A stretch of 64,000 nt of DNA from Bettongia penicillata ogilbyi (taxonomy: Eukaryota > Chordata > Mammalia > Diprotodontia > Potoroidae), in assembly GCA_023548195.1 (NCBI GenBank), contig JAJHZJ010000531.1, positions 6,187,900 through 6,251,899 on the forward strand, read 5' to 3'. Positions 11,626 to 24,009 of the stretch are shown piece after piece; positions within the stretch are counted from its first letter, which is position 1; each line of letters opens with the position of its first letter. Under the pieces are notes generated by a model. The model did not search any database. It saw nothing but the letters and a program-made list of their open reading frames with translations, and was not told where the DNA came from. The position numbers were made by a program, and so were the translations under genes.

Positions 11626-12731
11626 TATTTAACTAATTTATATTTATTACATAGGTATATATATTATATAGGTATATAACATGTTTACACATGTGTATAC
11701 AGACACACATATGTTTTGTATGTTTCCATTCTCCATCAGAATGCTCCTTCTCACAAGAAGGGATTGAGTCAATTGTACTTGTATCCTCAGTACCCAGCAT
11801 CCTGCCTAACACGCAGCGAGTGCTTCATAAACACTTGTTGATTGGTTAATCTTTTCATTTATTGGCCAATTCCTTTTGCCTTCTGGTTCATCTACAAGGC
11901 TGTAAGAATTGATACGGCTCAGTTCTTCTAGTAATATCAACTCAAGTTTCTGGACAATGATCTCATTATATTCCGGCTTATCAGTAGTTATTATTTACAT
12001 ATGGAAATAAAAACTATGTGATTTTCAGCACCTCCTGCGTCCTTTACTACATCTCTACCGCCATCTCAGCAGGATTAGATGAGCACTGCACAGTATTGAG
12101 TTACTTTGTACTCTTGCTTCACCAGCTGCTATCAATCACTAAAGAATTCATCATTCTGTAGTTAATCCACTAGTGATGGGCCCCTCAATTTAGCTAATCT
12201 TAGTCCACAGACATATTATGTTACTGGTCCAAATGTAAACAATCTGCAACCTGGCAGAATCTGTCAAAGTTATGAGCCACTGATAAAGCCTTGGAAAATC
12301 GAGGAATCTTCTATACCAGCATGAGTCATGGAGTAGAAATTTTGTGGATGCAAGAGCAGTAGTCATAATTTCAAATAAATAGGTAAATAAATAAATACAG
12401 TAGGCAAGGAACTAAGCACAAGTCCTAGATGAAGCAGCACAGATTGGTACCAAACCAACCTGAGCAAACTTATATATGGCTCTTTAACCACCACCTGGTC
12501 ACCTCAGTTGTATTCTCTCTCCTGTTCAAATGCCTCATAACATAAAAACGCACATAACTCCTTCACTTATACAGAGTACAATTTTGTGAACTTGAACAGT
12601 AATCTTTCAAACGGTACCCTAAGGAACAAGTAGAATGTATGTACTTTCTAAGAACCCATTTCAACAATCAAATGACTATAAGATCCTGGAATTATTAAGT
12701 AGTAATGTTCACTTGTTTTGTTTTTACTCAC
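11626..12731. other. Intron 8 stretch with little structure
   Basis: Contains a short L2/MIR-like 3' end at about 11745-11850 (TATCCTCAGTACCCAGCATC ... GTTGATTGGTTAAT). The rest, up to the exon 8 donor, shows no recognised feature. Confidence 0.45.
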
Positions 12732-12867
12732 AAATAAACTTCTCATTGGAGTGTAGAGATCTGCGACCATTCCAATATTTATCCACTAAGTCCAAAAGGG
12801 TATCCAAAAGTGCTATTTCAAACATATCCTTACTCATTGTCTGTGTTGTTGAATGAGATTTTGACAC
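12732..12867 (-). CDS. CEP72: CEP72 exon 8
   Basis: Found by reading the minus strand between repeats. It encodes VSKSHSTTQTMSKDMFEIAL, then LDTLLDLVDKYWNGRRSLHS and NEKFI plus a split codon. It matches human LLETLLDLVDRSWGGCRSLHSNEAFL. Acceptor CAATTTAG at the upstream side and a consensus donor GTGAGT at 12731-12726. It is 136 bp (45 codons + 1). It starts a predicted helical segment that runs into the coiled coil of exon 9. Confidence 0.95.
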
Positions 12868-13579
12868 CTAAATTGGAAAGTATGATTACAAAGATTTTGT
12901 TTCATGTAACACCAAATGTAGTATTGTAAACGCTAGCATTTATTAGCAAGCTCATTTCTCAAAAAAAAAAAAAAATCCTTAATAGCTGGTGTCAATAAAA
13001 TCTCTTTTATTGTGTCACTCTATTTCTGGGGAAGTTTTTTTGGCTTAAGATGATTTCTATAGGCCAAAGAAGGATTTATGCCCCCATCCTATTTTACACA
13101 ATGATTGGAAACTCTCTACTTCTTCATATGATGATATTTGGAGAAGCAAGTGTTAAGACCAGGACAAGGAACTGATAGTTTGAAAAAAGGAAATAACCTG
13201 TACCAGTTGTCAAGAATGATTTATCTTCAGAGAAATGAGCTTCCTTAAGCACTTGTAAATATCTGGTGTTTCTCCACACAATCACCTTAATCTATTACTA
13301 ACTTTGAGTTGGAGCAACAGGAATGGAAGTGGAGTCAAGGCAAGAGCAGTGGTTGAAGAACTACAAGACCTAATTTAAATTCTCAACAGAAAGTCAAGTT
13401 TTTGCTGGCTGGAAGACAGGGGTGGGAGAAAAGAAATGCACAGGAACTGGATTCACTTCAAAACTTTAAGGGATGGTTTTAGGACTTGGAGAAGGGCAGT
13501 CTGTTTCTTTAATCACTTTTCATGGTAACTGCCCAAACCCTACTGACATACACTGAAAATTATGCCTTGAAGCATCATA

Positions 13580-13760
13580 AAAGCATAGTATCAATGAATT
13601 AGAGCTGGAAGGGACCTGAGAGGTCATCTATTTCAACCTCCTCATTTTAAAAATGAAGACTGAAAATCTAAGAAATTAAGTCATTTGCTCCAGTTCATGA
13701 AGGAAATCAAGAGCAGAGCCAGGATCAAAAATAGTCACTAGTACAGTGAAAATAACTTGA
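13580..13760 (-). repeat. CORE-SINE (MIR3/THER-like), antisense
   Basis: ATTAGAGCTGGAAGGGACCT, GAGGTCATCTA, then a CATTTTAAAAATGAAGACTG-type CORE segment. This is the reverse complement of the MIR3/THER layout. Confidence 0.8.
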
Positions 13761-13979
13761 ACCCCTATCGGATGAGGCAACCAGAGATTTTTAGCTTAGA
13801 AAAAAGAAGACAGTATGAGACCTCGAGGGTAGCTAATAATCATGTGACTGTTATGTGGCTTACTCAGCCTGCTTCTGCTCTATCCAACTAAAGGATAGAA
13901 ATTAAGGAAAAGCAGAGCTCAGTTCAATATTAAGGAAAAATGCCCTAAAAATGACAACTGTCCAAACACAAATTATGAT

Positions 13980-14165
13980 GATATTAATGATTCATGTTTA
14001 TATAGCACTTTAAAGTTTTAAAAATTATCTTCTTCACTGCAGCCACATGAGAGATGCAGTAAAAGCATTATTATCCCCAGCATAATACCCAAGTTACTTC
14101 AAATAGTAAGTGCCAAAGCCAGGATTTCAATGTACTGACTCCAGCTACTGTGCTGCAGGTACTTA
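13980..14165 (-). repeat. MIR-like SINE, antisense
   Basis: TTTATATAGCACTTTAAAGT, then ATTATTATCCCCAG and AAGCCAGGATTTCAATG, the reverse complement of a MIR core and head. Confidence 0.7.
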
Positions 14166-14207
14166 TGAGACTGACAAGGGGAGCAGTAAGTTTCACAGCC
14201 CTTTTAT

Positions 14208-14475
14208 TGCTGTTCAGTCATTTTTCAGTCATGTCCAACTGTGCCTGACCCCATTTTTTGGGGGGTGGGAGAAATTTCTTGGCAAAAATACTCCAGTGGT
14301 TTGACATTTCCTTTTCCAGCTCATTTTACAGAGGAGGAAGTGAGGCAAACAGGGTTAAGTGACTTGCCCAAGGTCACACAGCTAGGAATTGTCTGAGGCC
14401 AGATTTTGAACTCAGGAAGAGTCATCTTTCAGACTTCAGGCCTGGCACATTATCCACTGCACCACCTACATGCCC
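14208..14475 (-). repeat. MAR1-like SINE with RTE-type tail, antisense
   Basis: Nearly full length. From left: CTGTTCAGTCATTTTTCAGT and a TGTCCAACTGTGCCTGACCC tail (shared with BovB/RTE 3' ends), TTGGCAAAAATACTCCAGTG, the GAGGCAAACAGGGTTAAGTG core, and the tRNA-like head ending at CACTGCACCACCTACATGCC. The RTE-like tail fits mobilisation by the RTE LINE seen elsewhere in the window. Confidence 0.88.
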
Positions 14476-14479
14476 ATTT

Positions 14480-14905
14480 CCATCCTTAAAGGTCTTTAAG
14501 TAAAGGCTGGATGACCACTTAATGAGGATGTTGTCCAGGTGATTCATGATTGAGAAAGGGATTAGACTAGACAGATGAAATTCTCTTTCAATTCTAAAGG
14601 GAACCTGACAGCCAGGAGGCTCTACTGACCCAAGGTGCAACAAGTATTAGAAATCAACTAGAGGTAAGTAAAACTCTGGGTTAAATCTAATAGAAACAGA
14701 ATCTTTCCTTTAGAAACTCTCACTAGAGCAGAACTTATCTGGCTGAGGGAATCATTTGATCAGAGGCTTGCAGTTTTGCAGACAATAGGTCATCTTCCTC
14801 CTCATTTTACAGAAACTAAGGCCCAAAATTTATATGGCTAGTAAAGAGCAGAGTGAGGATTTGAGGACAATTGACTTCAGATTCAAAGCTTTTTCTACTG
14901 TACCA
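14480..14905. repeat. Two SINE relics (MIR3-like, then MIR antisense)
   Basis: About 14480-14615 reads AAAGGCTGGATGACCACTTA ... GAAATTCTCTTTCAATTCTAAA, a MIR3-like tail in sense. About 14740-14905 reads CCTCATTTTACAGAAACTAA ... TTTTTCTACTGTACCATG, a MIR in antisense. Confidence 0.6.
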
Positions 14906-15525
14906 TGCCAACTATAGTGAGATTGCAAGGGCAATATTTTTTCCACCATGGTTTGAGACAACTATGTTCAAGGCTACAAATGAGGTATGGGGGGGGGGAA
15001 GAAAAGAAAAGCAAAAAAACCCCCAAAAACCAAGGGAGTCAATGTCAACTGAGTGAGCCATTTGTCCCACAACTGAAGCAGCCTTTCCAGGACTCTGACG
15101 CTGATAGAGATGACTCTGCCATCGTGTGGCAGGAATGACTGAATTACAACTTTAAACAAAATGGACATGTAAAGCCAAATACAAAAATCACCTATATGAT
15201 CTCTGTTGCCAGACTTCTATTGTAACAATTTCACATTGAAGAAGACCTTTTTAAAGCATACAAATGTTTTTAAAGAAATATATAGAAGTATCATAACAAA
15301 AACTTAATTTTTTAAAAGTTTGACAAGCTATATTATGGAACTAAACTTAACATATATAAGTTAACATTAAACACTTAATGGTACTGAGGCGAAAGAAAAT
15401 ATCCTGTTGTCCATAAATAGAAAAAAAAAAGAGAACATTAACATCCAATGATTATAAAATCAGAAATATAAGAATCCTATTGAATAAAAACAATTCTGCC
15501 AAAATTATCACATCTTTTGGCTTAC
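14906..15525. other. Intron 7 end, nothing recognised
   Basis: Contains a G9 tract near 14990 and AT-rich DNA up to the exon 7 donor. No exon, and no known repeat could be named. Confidence 0.4.
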
Positions 15526-15860
15526 CTCTTTGACAGATGTATTTATATTTTTACCCTTTGGCTGTTCAGATCTATCAGGTTCAGATCTATCAAAGTTAGA
15601 AAAACTTCTGTCATTTTTTCTTTCCAATTCCATTTTTCTTTCCATTTCTTGGTTGAAAATACTTTCATCAGCCCTGGGCAATCTATTATTTCTTTCCAAA
15701 AGATCCTGACAATTCTCTTCCTGAATTGATTGTAATCTTCTGTTAAGCATTTTTCTTTTATATATTATTCCAGAAGTAGCTAAAGATTTCAGCATTTTCT
15801 GAGCTGATGTAACTTTCTTCTGTTCAGGATTACTGAATGGTCCCTCTGTTCCTGTAGATT
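15526..15860 (-). CDS. CEP72: CEP72 exon 7 (largest exon in the window)
   Basis: 335 bp, encoding (E)STGTEGPFSNPEQKKV..., KMLKSLATSGIIYKRKMLNR, RLQSIQEENCQDLLERNNRL and a charged end (ERKMELERKNDRSFSNFDRS...). It corresponds to human CRKRRMPVGRFQTFSDQEG...SSESRNGR. Acceptor TTTATAG (minus) and donor GTAAGC at 15525-15520. The stretch is rich in Glu, Arg, Asn and Ser and contains the short repeat DRSEPDRSE; it is probably disordered or weakly helical (inference). It has no stop and joins exon 8 in frame at GAG|GTG. Confidence 0.92.
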
Positions 15861-16423
15861 CTATAAAGTAAGGAGCAAATGATCATATCCTCCAACCCAT
15901 TAGTTCTGGTACTCTCAAACTAACATCATCGTTCAAAAACAACAACAAAAGAAATTAAAAGTCAGCAAAAATGACTCACATTTGAAGTTTACTTAATGGA
16001 CTAATAGACTTTTCTGTTTCCTCAAGAAAGCTATGTATTCACAGATATTTAGTATCCATAAAAACTGAGGAATCTGAATTATGCAAAAATTCATAATTTG
16101 CTTCACTACAAAAATACATTTAATAAACTGAATGCTTTAAATGTAATCTTGGTGTCCCTGTTTTTCAAGGATGGATTTTGCATTCTAATCAGGAGAATAA
16201 TACAGCAAAGGAAAATAAAAGGTTAAATACCCCAGCAAAAACCATTACCTCCCTTCCTGATACAGGAGCCAGTCGCACCTACAAAATTTATGAGTCTGAA
16301 CCAGATGTGTACTGGCTGAACTGGCTGTGCGCTGGGTCACAACAACATTTACTACTCACTGACCTGACACTGATATGTATCCTACACTTAGACATATGTG
16401 TGTTCCCTTCCATTTATCTTGTC

Positions 16424-16860
16424 TGAAAAAACACTGGTAAGAGCAGCCTGCCAATTACTTAGTCCTGACTGTTACTTGGCTTAGTGATATTGCAGGCCTA
16501 AAACCACACTTCCATGTAGCCCCACCTTTGGCTATTTCCCAATGAACTCTGGGTACAATATCTGTGCAGTAGATAATGAAAGTGCTTTAAGAACTAACCA
16601 CGCCCTAATCCGGCCCCAAATCACCTCGTCATCACACTTGGCGTGTTTTACTACAGAGTATCCTACATAAACTTTAACTGTACCCCCTCTAAAGTTGCAG
16701 GTTCCCCAAGAACTCTTGCCTGCTGAAAAGTGTAATAAATCTTTAACACCTTGACTTCAAGAATGCTTGAAGTCCACCAATTCATTCCAGGCAACCTGCC
16801 CCTGGTACTTTGGTCTTGGGCACGGGGTGGGGGTTCTCATACTGCCCTCTTCCAATCGTC
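16424..16860 (+). mobile_element. Solo LTR, probably gammaretrovirus-like
   Basis: Starts TGAAAAAACACTGGTAAGAG and ends near CTTCCAATCGTCA. It has a poly-A signal AATAAA at 16734-16739 and a U5-like end with GGGCACGGGGTGGGGGTTCT. It is 437 bp, a usual LTR length. No retroviral genes lie beside it, so it is a recombined solo LTR. The target duplication could not be recognised. Confidence 0.7.
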
Positions 16861-17554
16861 ATTAGTAAGAAATTATAGGAAAATTATTTTTAAACACTAT
16901 ATCAGTGTTTTCTGACAGTTAACATTTGGGATGTTTCCAGTTGTCTTTATATGTTTCAGTGAAATCCTCAAAAACATTTCAAAATCAAAGTAAGTTTAAA
17001 TTTATTTTAACTTTAAAACTAGAAGTTATATAACTGTAAGCAAAGGTAAACTATTATGAAATACAAAAAATAATAGTATTTTAACTTCAAAAATATTGGG
17101 ATTCATGGGACTTTTAAATGACCAAAATTAAATTTAATTCCAGTAGGTGGTGACATAGATAAATGGAGGAAAACAGTAAAAAAAAAACTACCTAGTCTGT
17201 GGAAAAACAATTATTCAAAATATGAGGTTTATTCAAAGTATGAATTTAGTAGTGTGGTAATCCTAGATGTCAATAAATCAATTACCAACTTGAAAATCCA
17301 GCATGTCATAAAAGCATTCTATTTTATAATTACTGTTTTAAATATTAATAGTCTAAAAATATTTACTATGCATGAGTTACTAATCTTCAAAAACTTATCA
17401 ATCTTCAAAAAAATCCAACCTGAGAATTTTAGCACCTATACAACTAAAACAAAGGATACAGAGATAAGAGACTGGAAGTAGAATTTCACCAATCTAGGGA
17501 GTTCCTGATGAGGAACATTGCACCTGTAGATTCTCTTCTTCTCTGCAATTTACA
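16861..17554. other. Intron 6 stretch, nothing recognised
   Basis: AT-rich with only short chance ORFs. Confidence 0.4.
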
Positions 17555-17672
17555 ATCTTAGTTACCCAGAGAACTGAAAGAATTAACTGTCTTGTCCAGA
17601 GTCAGACAGTCCAAAGGCAGGACTTGATCCCAGGTCTTTCTAACTTCAAAGTCAACTACACCATGGTCATTT
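17555..17672 (-). repeat. SINE relic (MIR/CORE type), antisense
   Basis: AGTTACCCAGAGAACTGAAA, a GTCCAGAGTCAGACAG stretch and CAGGACTTGATCCCAGGTCT, the reverse complement of a SINE core and head. Confidence 0.65.
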
Positions 17673-17689
17673 AGCTATGAAAAGCTATA

Positions 17690-18117
17690 TATCCTCACTA
17701 CACAGCGAATGATTCTCTCCTTGCCCTACCTCCCCCTCCCCTCCTCTGTCCAGTTGCAGTCCACTTCCTCAGACTGTGGCTTTCGTGGGCCTCCAGTCAA
17801 AGGAGACCCTTTCCTCCTGTACCCTGCCCCCATAACCCACTACCCAGAGGGAGATCTTGCCCCGTTCCCCTGATCCCTCAAGCTGCCCACAGGGACTTGG
17901 TCTTAAGTCTATCCTCTCCTGAGGTGATGGGGAACAGAGACAACAGGGAGGGAAGGCAATCCATTCAGTCTCACTCCCTGGCTAATCCAGCCCATAACCC
18001 TCTCCCACCCCCAGTCATGGCTGAAAGCTTTAACTTTGTATGCTTTGAGGCCATGGTTGTGTTGTTGTGTATTAAATAAGCTGAATAAAGCAAGTGGGTT
18101 TCCAAGAGAAAAAAAAA
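17690..18117 (+). pseudogene. Probable processed retrocopy of an unidentified mRNA 3' end
   Basis: A GC-richer island (CCTACCTCCCCCTCCCCTCC ...) in AT-rich intron, ending in a poly-A signal GAATAAAG, about 20 bp of spacer and an A-run at about 18109. A short near-match, GAAAAGCTA at 17679-17687 and AAAAAGCTA just after the A-run, may be the target-site duplication. No clear ORF: it reads like a 3' UTR. I could not identify the source gene. Confidence 0.6.
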
Positions 18118-18367
18118 AGCTACATAAAGTTATATAAAATAATGCCATGAAAAAATTTCAAGGTAATGAAAGTTTTAACTACATTATAAATTCAAAAGAA
18201 AATTAAAAAAACTCCCAATTTTCAATCTGTTAGCAAATTAAGCTATGATAAATATGTTCTCAACAAACAAAGAAAAGCATAAGGATTGCCATAGCTGTAT
18301 CGCATACAGTGGGGGGAAAAAAATTAAACTTGTTTAAATAAAAATTCTTAATTTTTAATTTTATTAC
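18110..18367. other. Short intron stretch before exon 6 donor
   Basis: AT-rich with no recognised feature. Confidence 0.4.
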
Positions 18368-18568
18368 CTGAGGGTTGGCGATCAAAATGACTAAGATACA
18401 CATATTTATGCTGATCTTCTATTTCATCTTGACATTTCAAGTTGGGATGTTCATGAAGTTTATCATCCAGAAAACTCACTTTGCTGCTGATTTTTTTTCT
18501 ATCATAGCCCCTTAAGTTATCTTCGGAGGTATTTGGCAAGGATTTAGGACTTAAGAGATGTATAGAAC
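18368..18568 (-). CDS. CEP72: CEP72 exon 6
   Basis: Encodes (G)SIHLLSPKSLPNTSEDN, LRGYDRKKISSKVSFLDDKL, HEHPNLKCQDEIEDQHKYVY and LSHFDRQPS plus a split codon. It aligns loosely with human SRHLLSPQLVQYQCGD... and HTYFTPHPD. Acceptor AACCAG (AG at 18570-18569) and donor GTAATAA at 18367-18361. It is 201 bp; its last base G joins AA of exon 7 to give Glu. Conservation is lower than in exons 2-5, in line with the fast-evolving middle of CEP72. The splice sites and unbroken phase support it more than similarity does. Confidence 0.88.
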
Positions 18569-18904
18569 CTGGTTTTTAACAAATGAATATTATAAAAAAT
18601 AGTTTTATCAGATAAAATAACAAATACAATTACATTTTCAAACTAACAAGTAATATCAGAAAAGTATATTTTCTTAAAATGGATCAAATAACTAATAAAA
18701 TTCACTTAGGAAAGTTACTGCAGTTTAATAATTTAACACTTAATATTATAACAAATCTGTATTACTATGAAATAAAATGGATCAAGGAACAGACAATTAT
18801 TTTTTAAAGATAGGAAAATATTATATTTTAAGTGTAATTTTAAAATGGAAGAATTTAATTTTCCCAGCAAAGTTTAAGTTTCTATAAAATAAAGTAGTGC
18901 TCTT

Positions 18905-19065
18905 TTTTTGACTTGCAGAGCCATGGAATGTTATGTCTGAAAGTGATATTGGAGACAATTTAGTTGTAATACCTTTATTTCACAGATAAAGAAAGTGAGG
19001 CTCAGAAGCCAAGAAAGTGAGGCTCAGAAGCCAAACAACTTGCCCCAAAGTCATAGCAAAACTAG
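18905..19065 (-). repeat. SINE relic with internal tandem duplication, antisense
   Basis: Resembles an antisense MIR/CORE-SINE (TATTTCACAGATAAAGAAAG ... ACTTGCCCCAAAGTCATAGC). The block AAGAAAGTGAGGCTCAGAAG CC occurs twice in tandem between about 18990 and 19032. Confidence 0.7.
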
Positions 19066-20037
19066 GGCAATATAATTCTCTTACGTTTGAAATTCTGCAA
19101 AATGGCTTAATTTCAAATAAAGAACACCTGGTCTGTCAAAGGAACCGCAAGAAGGGGGCAGAGTCGAGATGTCAGAGTGAAAGCAGAGACAAACCCGAGC
19201 TCTACCACAAACTCCAGAATCCACTAGGAGACAGAGTGGGAGATTTCCAGCCCAGGACAGCCCAGAAGGGACTGGGAGAGTGCAGAGAACAGCCCTGGGT
19301 GGACGGAAGGAGGATTCTCAAATTTATCAGCACAGGATGGGAGTCCAGGGGAACTGAGTGAGAAGAAGTGCAGGGCTCCTAGTAACAGCAGAAGCCACTC
19401 CTGAGACTATCAACTCATAGATTAAATGTTGGAAATTCACCTACTTGAACCTGGGAGACCTTACCGACCTTGAAAAAACAAGAGACTATTTTCCCAAGAA
19501 AAATCCTGGAATAGTGGAATGAGTAGAAGGGACATGGCAGTCTCAGCTCAGGAGGCTAGGGAGATGGAAAGGACAGGTCCCTCTTGCTGTGTCTGAAGGG
19601 GAACAGTGCAGAACTGGAGGCATTCCAGCAAGCCTCACCTCAGCACACTAGAAGGAGATCCAGGGGTGTGGAGTCTGTAAACGCCAACACGAGGACCCAG
19701 GTGTGCCTTTAGCATAGCCAGGGGAATTGGGTAGACATCAGTGCAGATGGGGGTTCACCAGCCACTGAACCTGCCTGTGCTCTAGCTCAGCCCAAGTGAA
19801 GAGACCTCCTATAGCCAGAGTACCCCTCCCCACATCTCACACTGAGCTTCAGTGAAACCCCCCCAGGGGAGACTCAAAAAGATTTCACCTGGTCTTGGCC
19901 TTGGCACACACCAGCTCAGCACCAGGTAAGCTGCCACATTATATAGCTTCTACCTGAAAGAACCAGAGGGCACAACACACAAGGTCAATAAACAGGCCTC
20001 AAGCTCTCAGCACAAGAAACATGGGACAGAGCTCCCT

Positions 20038-21108
20038 GTGCCCCGGAAACAGAGATCCGCTTTAAAAGCAAGGAAAAAGACAATCACCATGACCAAGAAG
20101 CAAATCAGAAAAACAAAGACCATAGAATCTTACTATGGGGAAAGAGAAGACCAAAATACAAATTCAGAAGAGGACAGCACTGACAATATATCCATGTCTG
20201 AAACCTCAAAAGGGAATATGAACTGGTCTCAAGCCCAAAAAGCAATCTTGGAAGAAGAACTTAAGGATTTTAAAAGCCAAATTAAGGAGGAAAAAGAAAA
20301 ATTGACCAATGATTTTAAAAATAAAGTTGACAAAATGAAAAAATAATTCACTGAACAAAACAGCTCCTTAAAAAGTATAAGTGGCCAAATCAATAAGGAG
20401 GTACAAAACCTAACTGGGAAAATCTGACAAATGGAAAAGGAAGTACAAAAGCTAACTGAAGAAAATAATTTATTAAAAATTAAAAATGGGCAAGTAGAAA
20501 CCAATGATTCTATCAGACATCAAGAATCAGTCAAACAAAATCTAAAGAATAAAAATGTAAAATATCTCACTGAAAAAACAACTAACCTGGAAAATAGATC
20601 CAGGGCAGAAAATCTAAGAATTATTAGTCTACCAGAAAGCCACGAGGAAAAAAAGAGCCTAGACAATATTTTCCAAGAAATCATCAAGGAAAACTGCCCT
20701 GAGGTCCCAGCTCTAGAGGACAAAAGTCATTAAAAGAATCCACTGATCACCTCCTGAAAGAGATCCCAAGTTGAAAATGCCAAGGAATATTGCTGCCAAA
20801 TTCCAGAACTAGCAAGTTAAGGAGAAAGTACTGCAAGCAGACAGAAAGAAACAATTTAAATATCAAGGAAATACAGTCAAGATCACACAGGACCTTGCAG
20901 CTTCTACATTAAAAGATTGGTGGGATTGGAATATGATATTCCATAAGGCAAAGGACCTTGGACTACAATCAAGAATCAATTACCCAGCAACACTGAAAAT
21001 AATCTTTCAGGCAAGGAGATGGACATTCAACGAAATAAAAGATTTCCAGACCTTCCTGATGAAAAGGCCAGAGCTCATAGAAAATTGGATCTTCAAATAC
21101 AAAACTTA
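20038..21108 (+). pseudogene. L1 ORF1 (RNA-binding protein), disrupted
   Basis: Conserved opening KTKTIESYYGE near 20110-20140, then a coiled coil rich in Lys, Glu and Gln (LEEELKDFKSQIKEEKEK), the RRM-like part (ENLRIISLPESHEEKKSLDN) and the C-terminal domain (about 20740-21105, readable only across frameshifts). In-frame stops follow MKK at about 20344, again near 20425 and after DKSH at 20731. The protein would be a trimeric nucleic-acid chaperone in an active L1; this copy cannot make it. Confidence 0.9.
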
Positions 21109-21699
21109 AGAGAAGCATAAAAAGGTAAAATGGGAAAAAAAAGGAAAAAAACTTTGTTATTCAATATGGGAAAACTGTTTATATCCCTCTATGGGAAGAT
21201 GATACTTGTTGATCTTGAGAACTGTCTATTTATTATGACATTGAAAAGGGATACACATAGAGTGGATATAAATTAATTGATATGATGACAAAAATGTAAT
21301 TAAAGGGTGCAAAGGGATTGTAACAGGAGAAAAGAAAAAGAGGAAGCAGAGAAAGGTAAATTACATCACAAAAGAGGCACAAAAACATTTATAGTAGAGG
21401 AAAAGAGGGGAGGGAGATGAGTATTGTTTGATCTTTACTCTTGTCTGATTTGGTTCAAGGGGGGAGCAACATACTCAATAGTTAAGTATAGAAATCTAAC
21501 TTGACCTACAGGCAGTAGGAGAGGAAAGGGGAAAGAAAAGGAAGAGGGGGTTAAAAGGGAGGGAAGAAGTAGTTAAGGAAAAAGGAAATAAAAGAGAGGG
21601 GAGCTGATAGAAGGGAGAGAAGACTGAGGGAGGCAATGGTCAAAAATAAAACTCTTTTAAGTAGGGAAAGAGAGAAGGGAGAAATAAAAACAGAAATGG

Positions 21700-23922
21700 T
21701 GGGGGGGAATAGGATGAAGACAAAGATAGTAATCATAACTGTGAATTTGAATGGGATGAACTCTCCCATAAAATGGAGGCCAAGAGCAGAATGGATTAAA
21801 TGCTACAATAGAGTTGACTATAAGAAACACATTTGAAATGGGGACACACAGGGTAGAGGTAAAAGGTTGGAGCAGAATACATTGTGCTTCAGCTGGTGTA
21901 AAAAAAGCAGGGGAAGCAATCCTAATCTCAGAGCAAAAGCAAAAATAGATCTAATCAAAAAAGATACAGAAGAAAACTATATCCTGCTAAAAGGTTATCA
22001 CAGACAATGAAATAATATCATTACTAAACATATATGCACGAAGGGTTAGAGCATCCAAATTCTTAGAGGAGAAGTTAAGGGAGTTACAGAAAGAAATAAG
22101 CAGCAAAACTATATTAGTGTGGGACCTCAACCTCCCTCTCTCTGAACTTGATAAACCTAATCTCAAAATAAACAAGTAAGAACTTAAGGAGGTGAATGCA
22201 ATTCTGGATAAAGTAGATATGATAGAACTCCAGAGAAAACTGAATGGGAATAGAAAAGAATATACCTTTTTTTCAGTGGCACATGGCACATACACAAAAA
22301 CTGACCATGTTGCAGGGTATAAAAACCTCACAATCCAGTGCAGAAAGGCAGAGATAGTCAATGCATCCTTTTCAAATCATGATGCAATACAAATTCTATT
22401 TAAAGGGCCATGGAAAGACAGACAAAAAATTAATTGGAAACTAAATAATCTAATCCTAAAGAATGAGTGGGTTAAACAACAAATCATAGAAACAATAACT
22501 TCATTCAAGGGAATGACAATAATGAGACAATCTACCAAAACTTATGGGATGCAGCAAAAGCAGTTCTTAGGGGAAGTTTTACATCATTGAATGCATACAT
22601 GAATAAAAAAGAAAAAGAAGAGATCAATGAATTGGGCATGTAAATGACAAAACTAGAAAAAGAAAAAACTGAAAATCCCCAATTAAATACCAGATTAGAA
22701 ATGGTGAAAACCAAAGGAGAGATTAAAAAACTGAAATTAAAAAACCTATTGAACTAATAAATAAAACTAGAGTTGGTTTTTTTTTAAAAAAAAAAATAAA
22801 ATTAATAAACCCTTGGTCAATTTGATTAAAAAAAGAAAGAAAATGAAACTACCAGTATCAAAAATGAAAAGGGGCAATCACCTCCAATGGAGAGGAATTA
22901 AAACAATAATTGGAAATTAATTTGCCCAACTGTATACCCATAAACTTAACAATCTAAGTCAATTGGATGAATACTTTTAAAAAATATAAATTGCCCATAT
23001 TAACAAAAGAGGAAGCAAAATAATTAAACAACCCATCTCAGAAAAAGAAACTGAACAATCCATCAATGAACTCCCTGAAAAATAATCTCCAGGACCAGAA
23101 GGATTTACAAGTGAATTCTATCAAACATTTAAAGAACAATTAATTCCAATACTACATAGAATAGTTGAGAAAATTGGCAAAGAAGGAGTCCTACCAAATT
23201 CTTTTTATAATACAAATATCGTTCTGATAGCTAACCAGGAAGAACCAAAACGGAGAAAATAAACTATAGACCAATGTCCCTAATGAATACAGATGCAAAA
23301 ATTTGAAATAGGATATTAGCAAAAAGATTACAGCAACTCATCATGAGAACACTACACTATGACCAGGTATGATTTATACCAGGAATGCAGGACTGGTTCA
23401 ATATTAGGAAAACTCTCAGCATTATTGATCATATGAACAACAGAACTGACAGAAACTATATGACTATCTCAATAGATACAGAAAAAACTTTTGACAAAAT
23501 GCAACACCCATTCCTACTGAAAACACTGGAGAGCATAGGAATGAATGAAGCCTTCCTTAAAATAATATTATTTTAAGTAGTATCTACCTAAAACCATCAG
23601 CAAGCTCTTATGTAATGAGGATAAGCCAGATGCATTTCCAATAAGATCAGGGGTGAAACAAGGATGTCCATTATCACCACTGTTATTCAATATGGTACTA
23701 GAAATGTTAGCTTTAGCAGTAAGAAAAAAAAAAGAAAATGAATAGATAAAATAGGTAAAATGAAATTAGAACAGGTAAAGAAGAAACTAAGTTATCATTC
23801 TTTGCAGACAATATTATGATATACTTAGAGAATCCTAAAGAATCAAGTAAAAAACTACTTGAAATAATAGAAAACTTAGGCAAAGTTGCGGGTTGCAAAA
23901 TAAACCCAGATAAATCATCTGC

Positions 23923-24009
<87 letters not shown>

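Noticed and set aside
15508..15729. Plus-strand 70-codon ORF at 15517-15729
   Set aside because: It is the antisense shadow of CEP72 exon 7.
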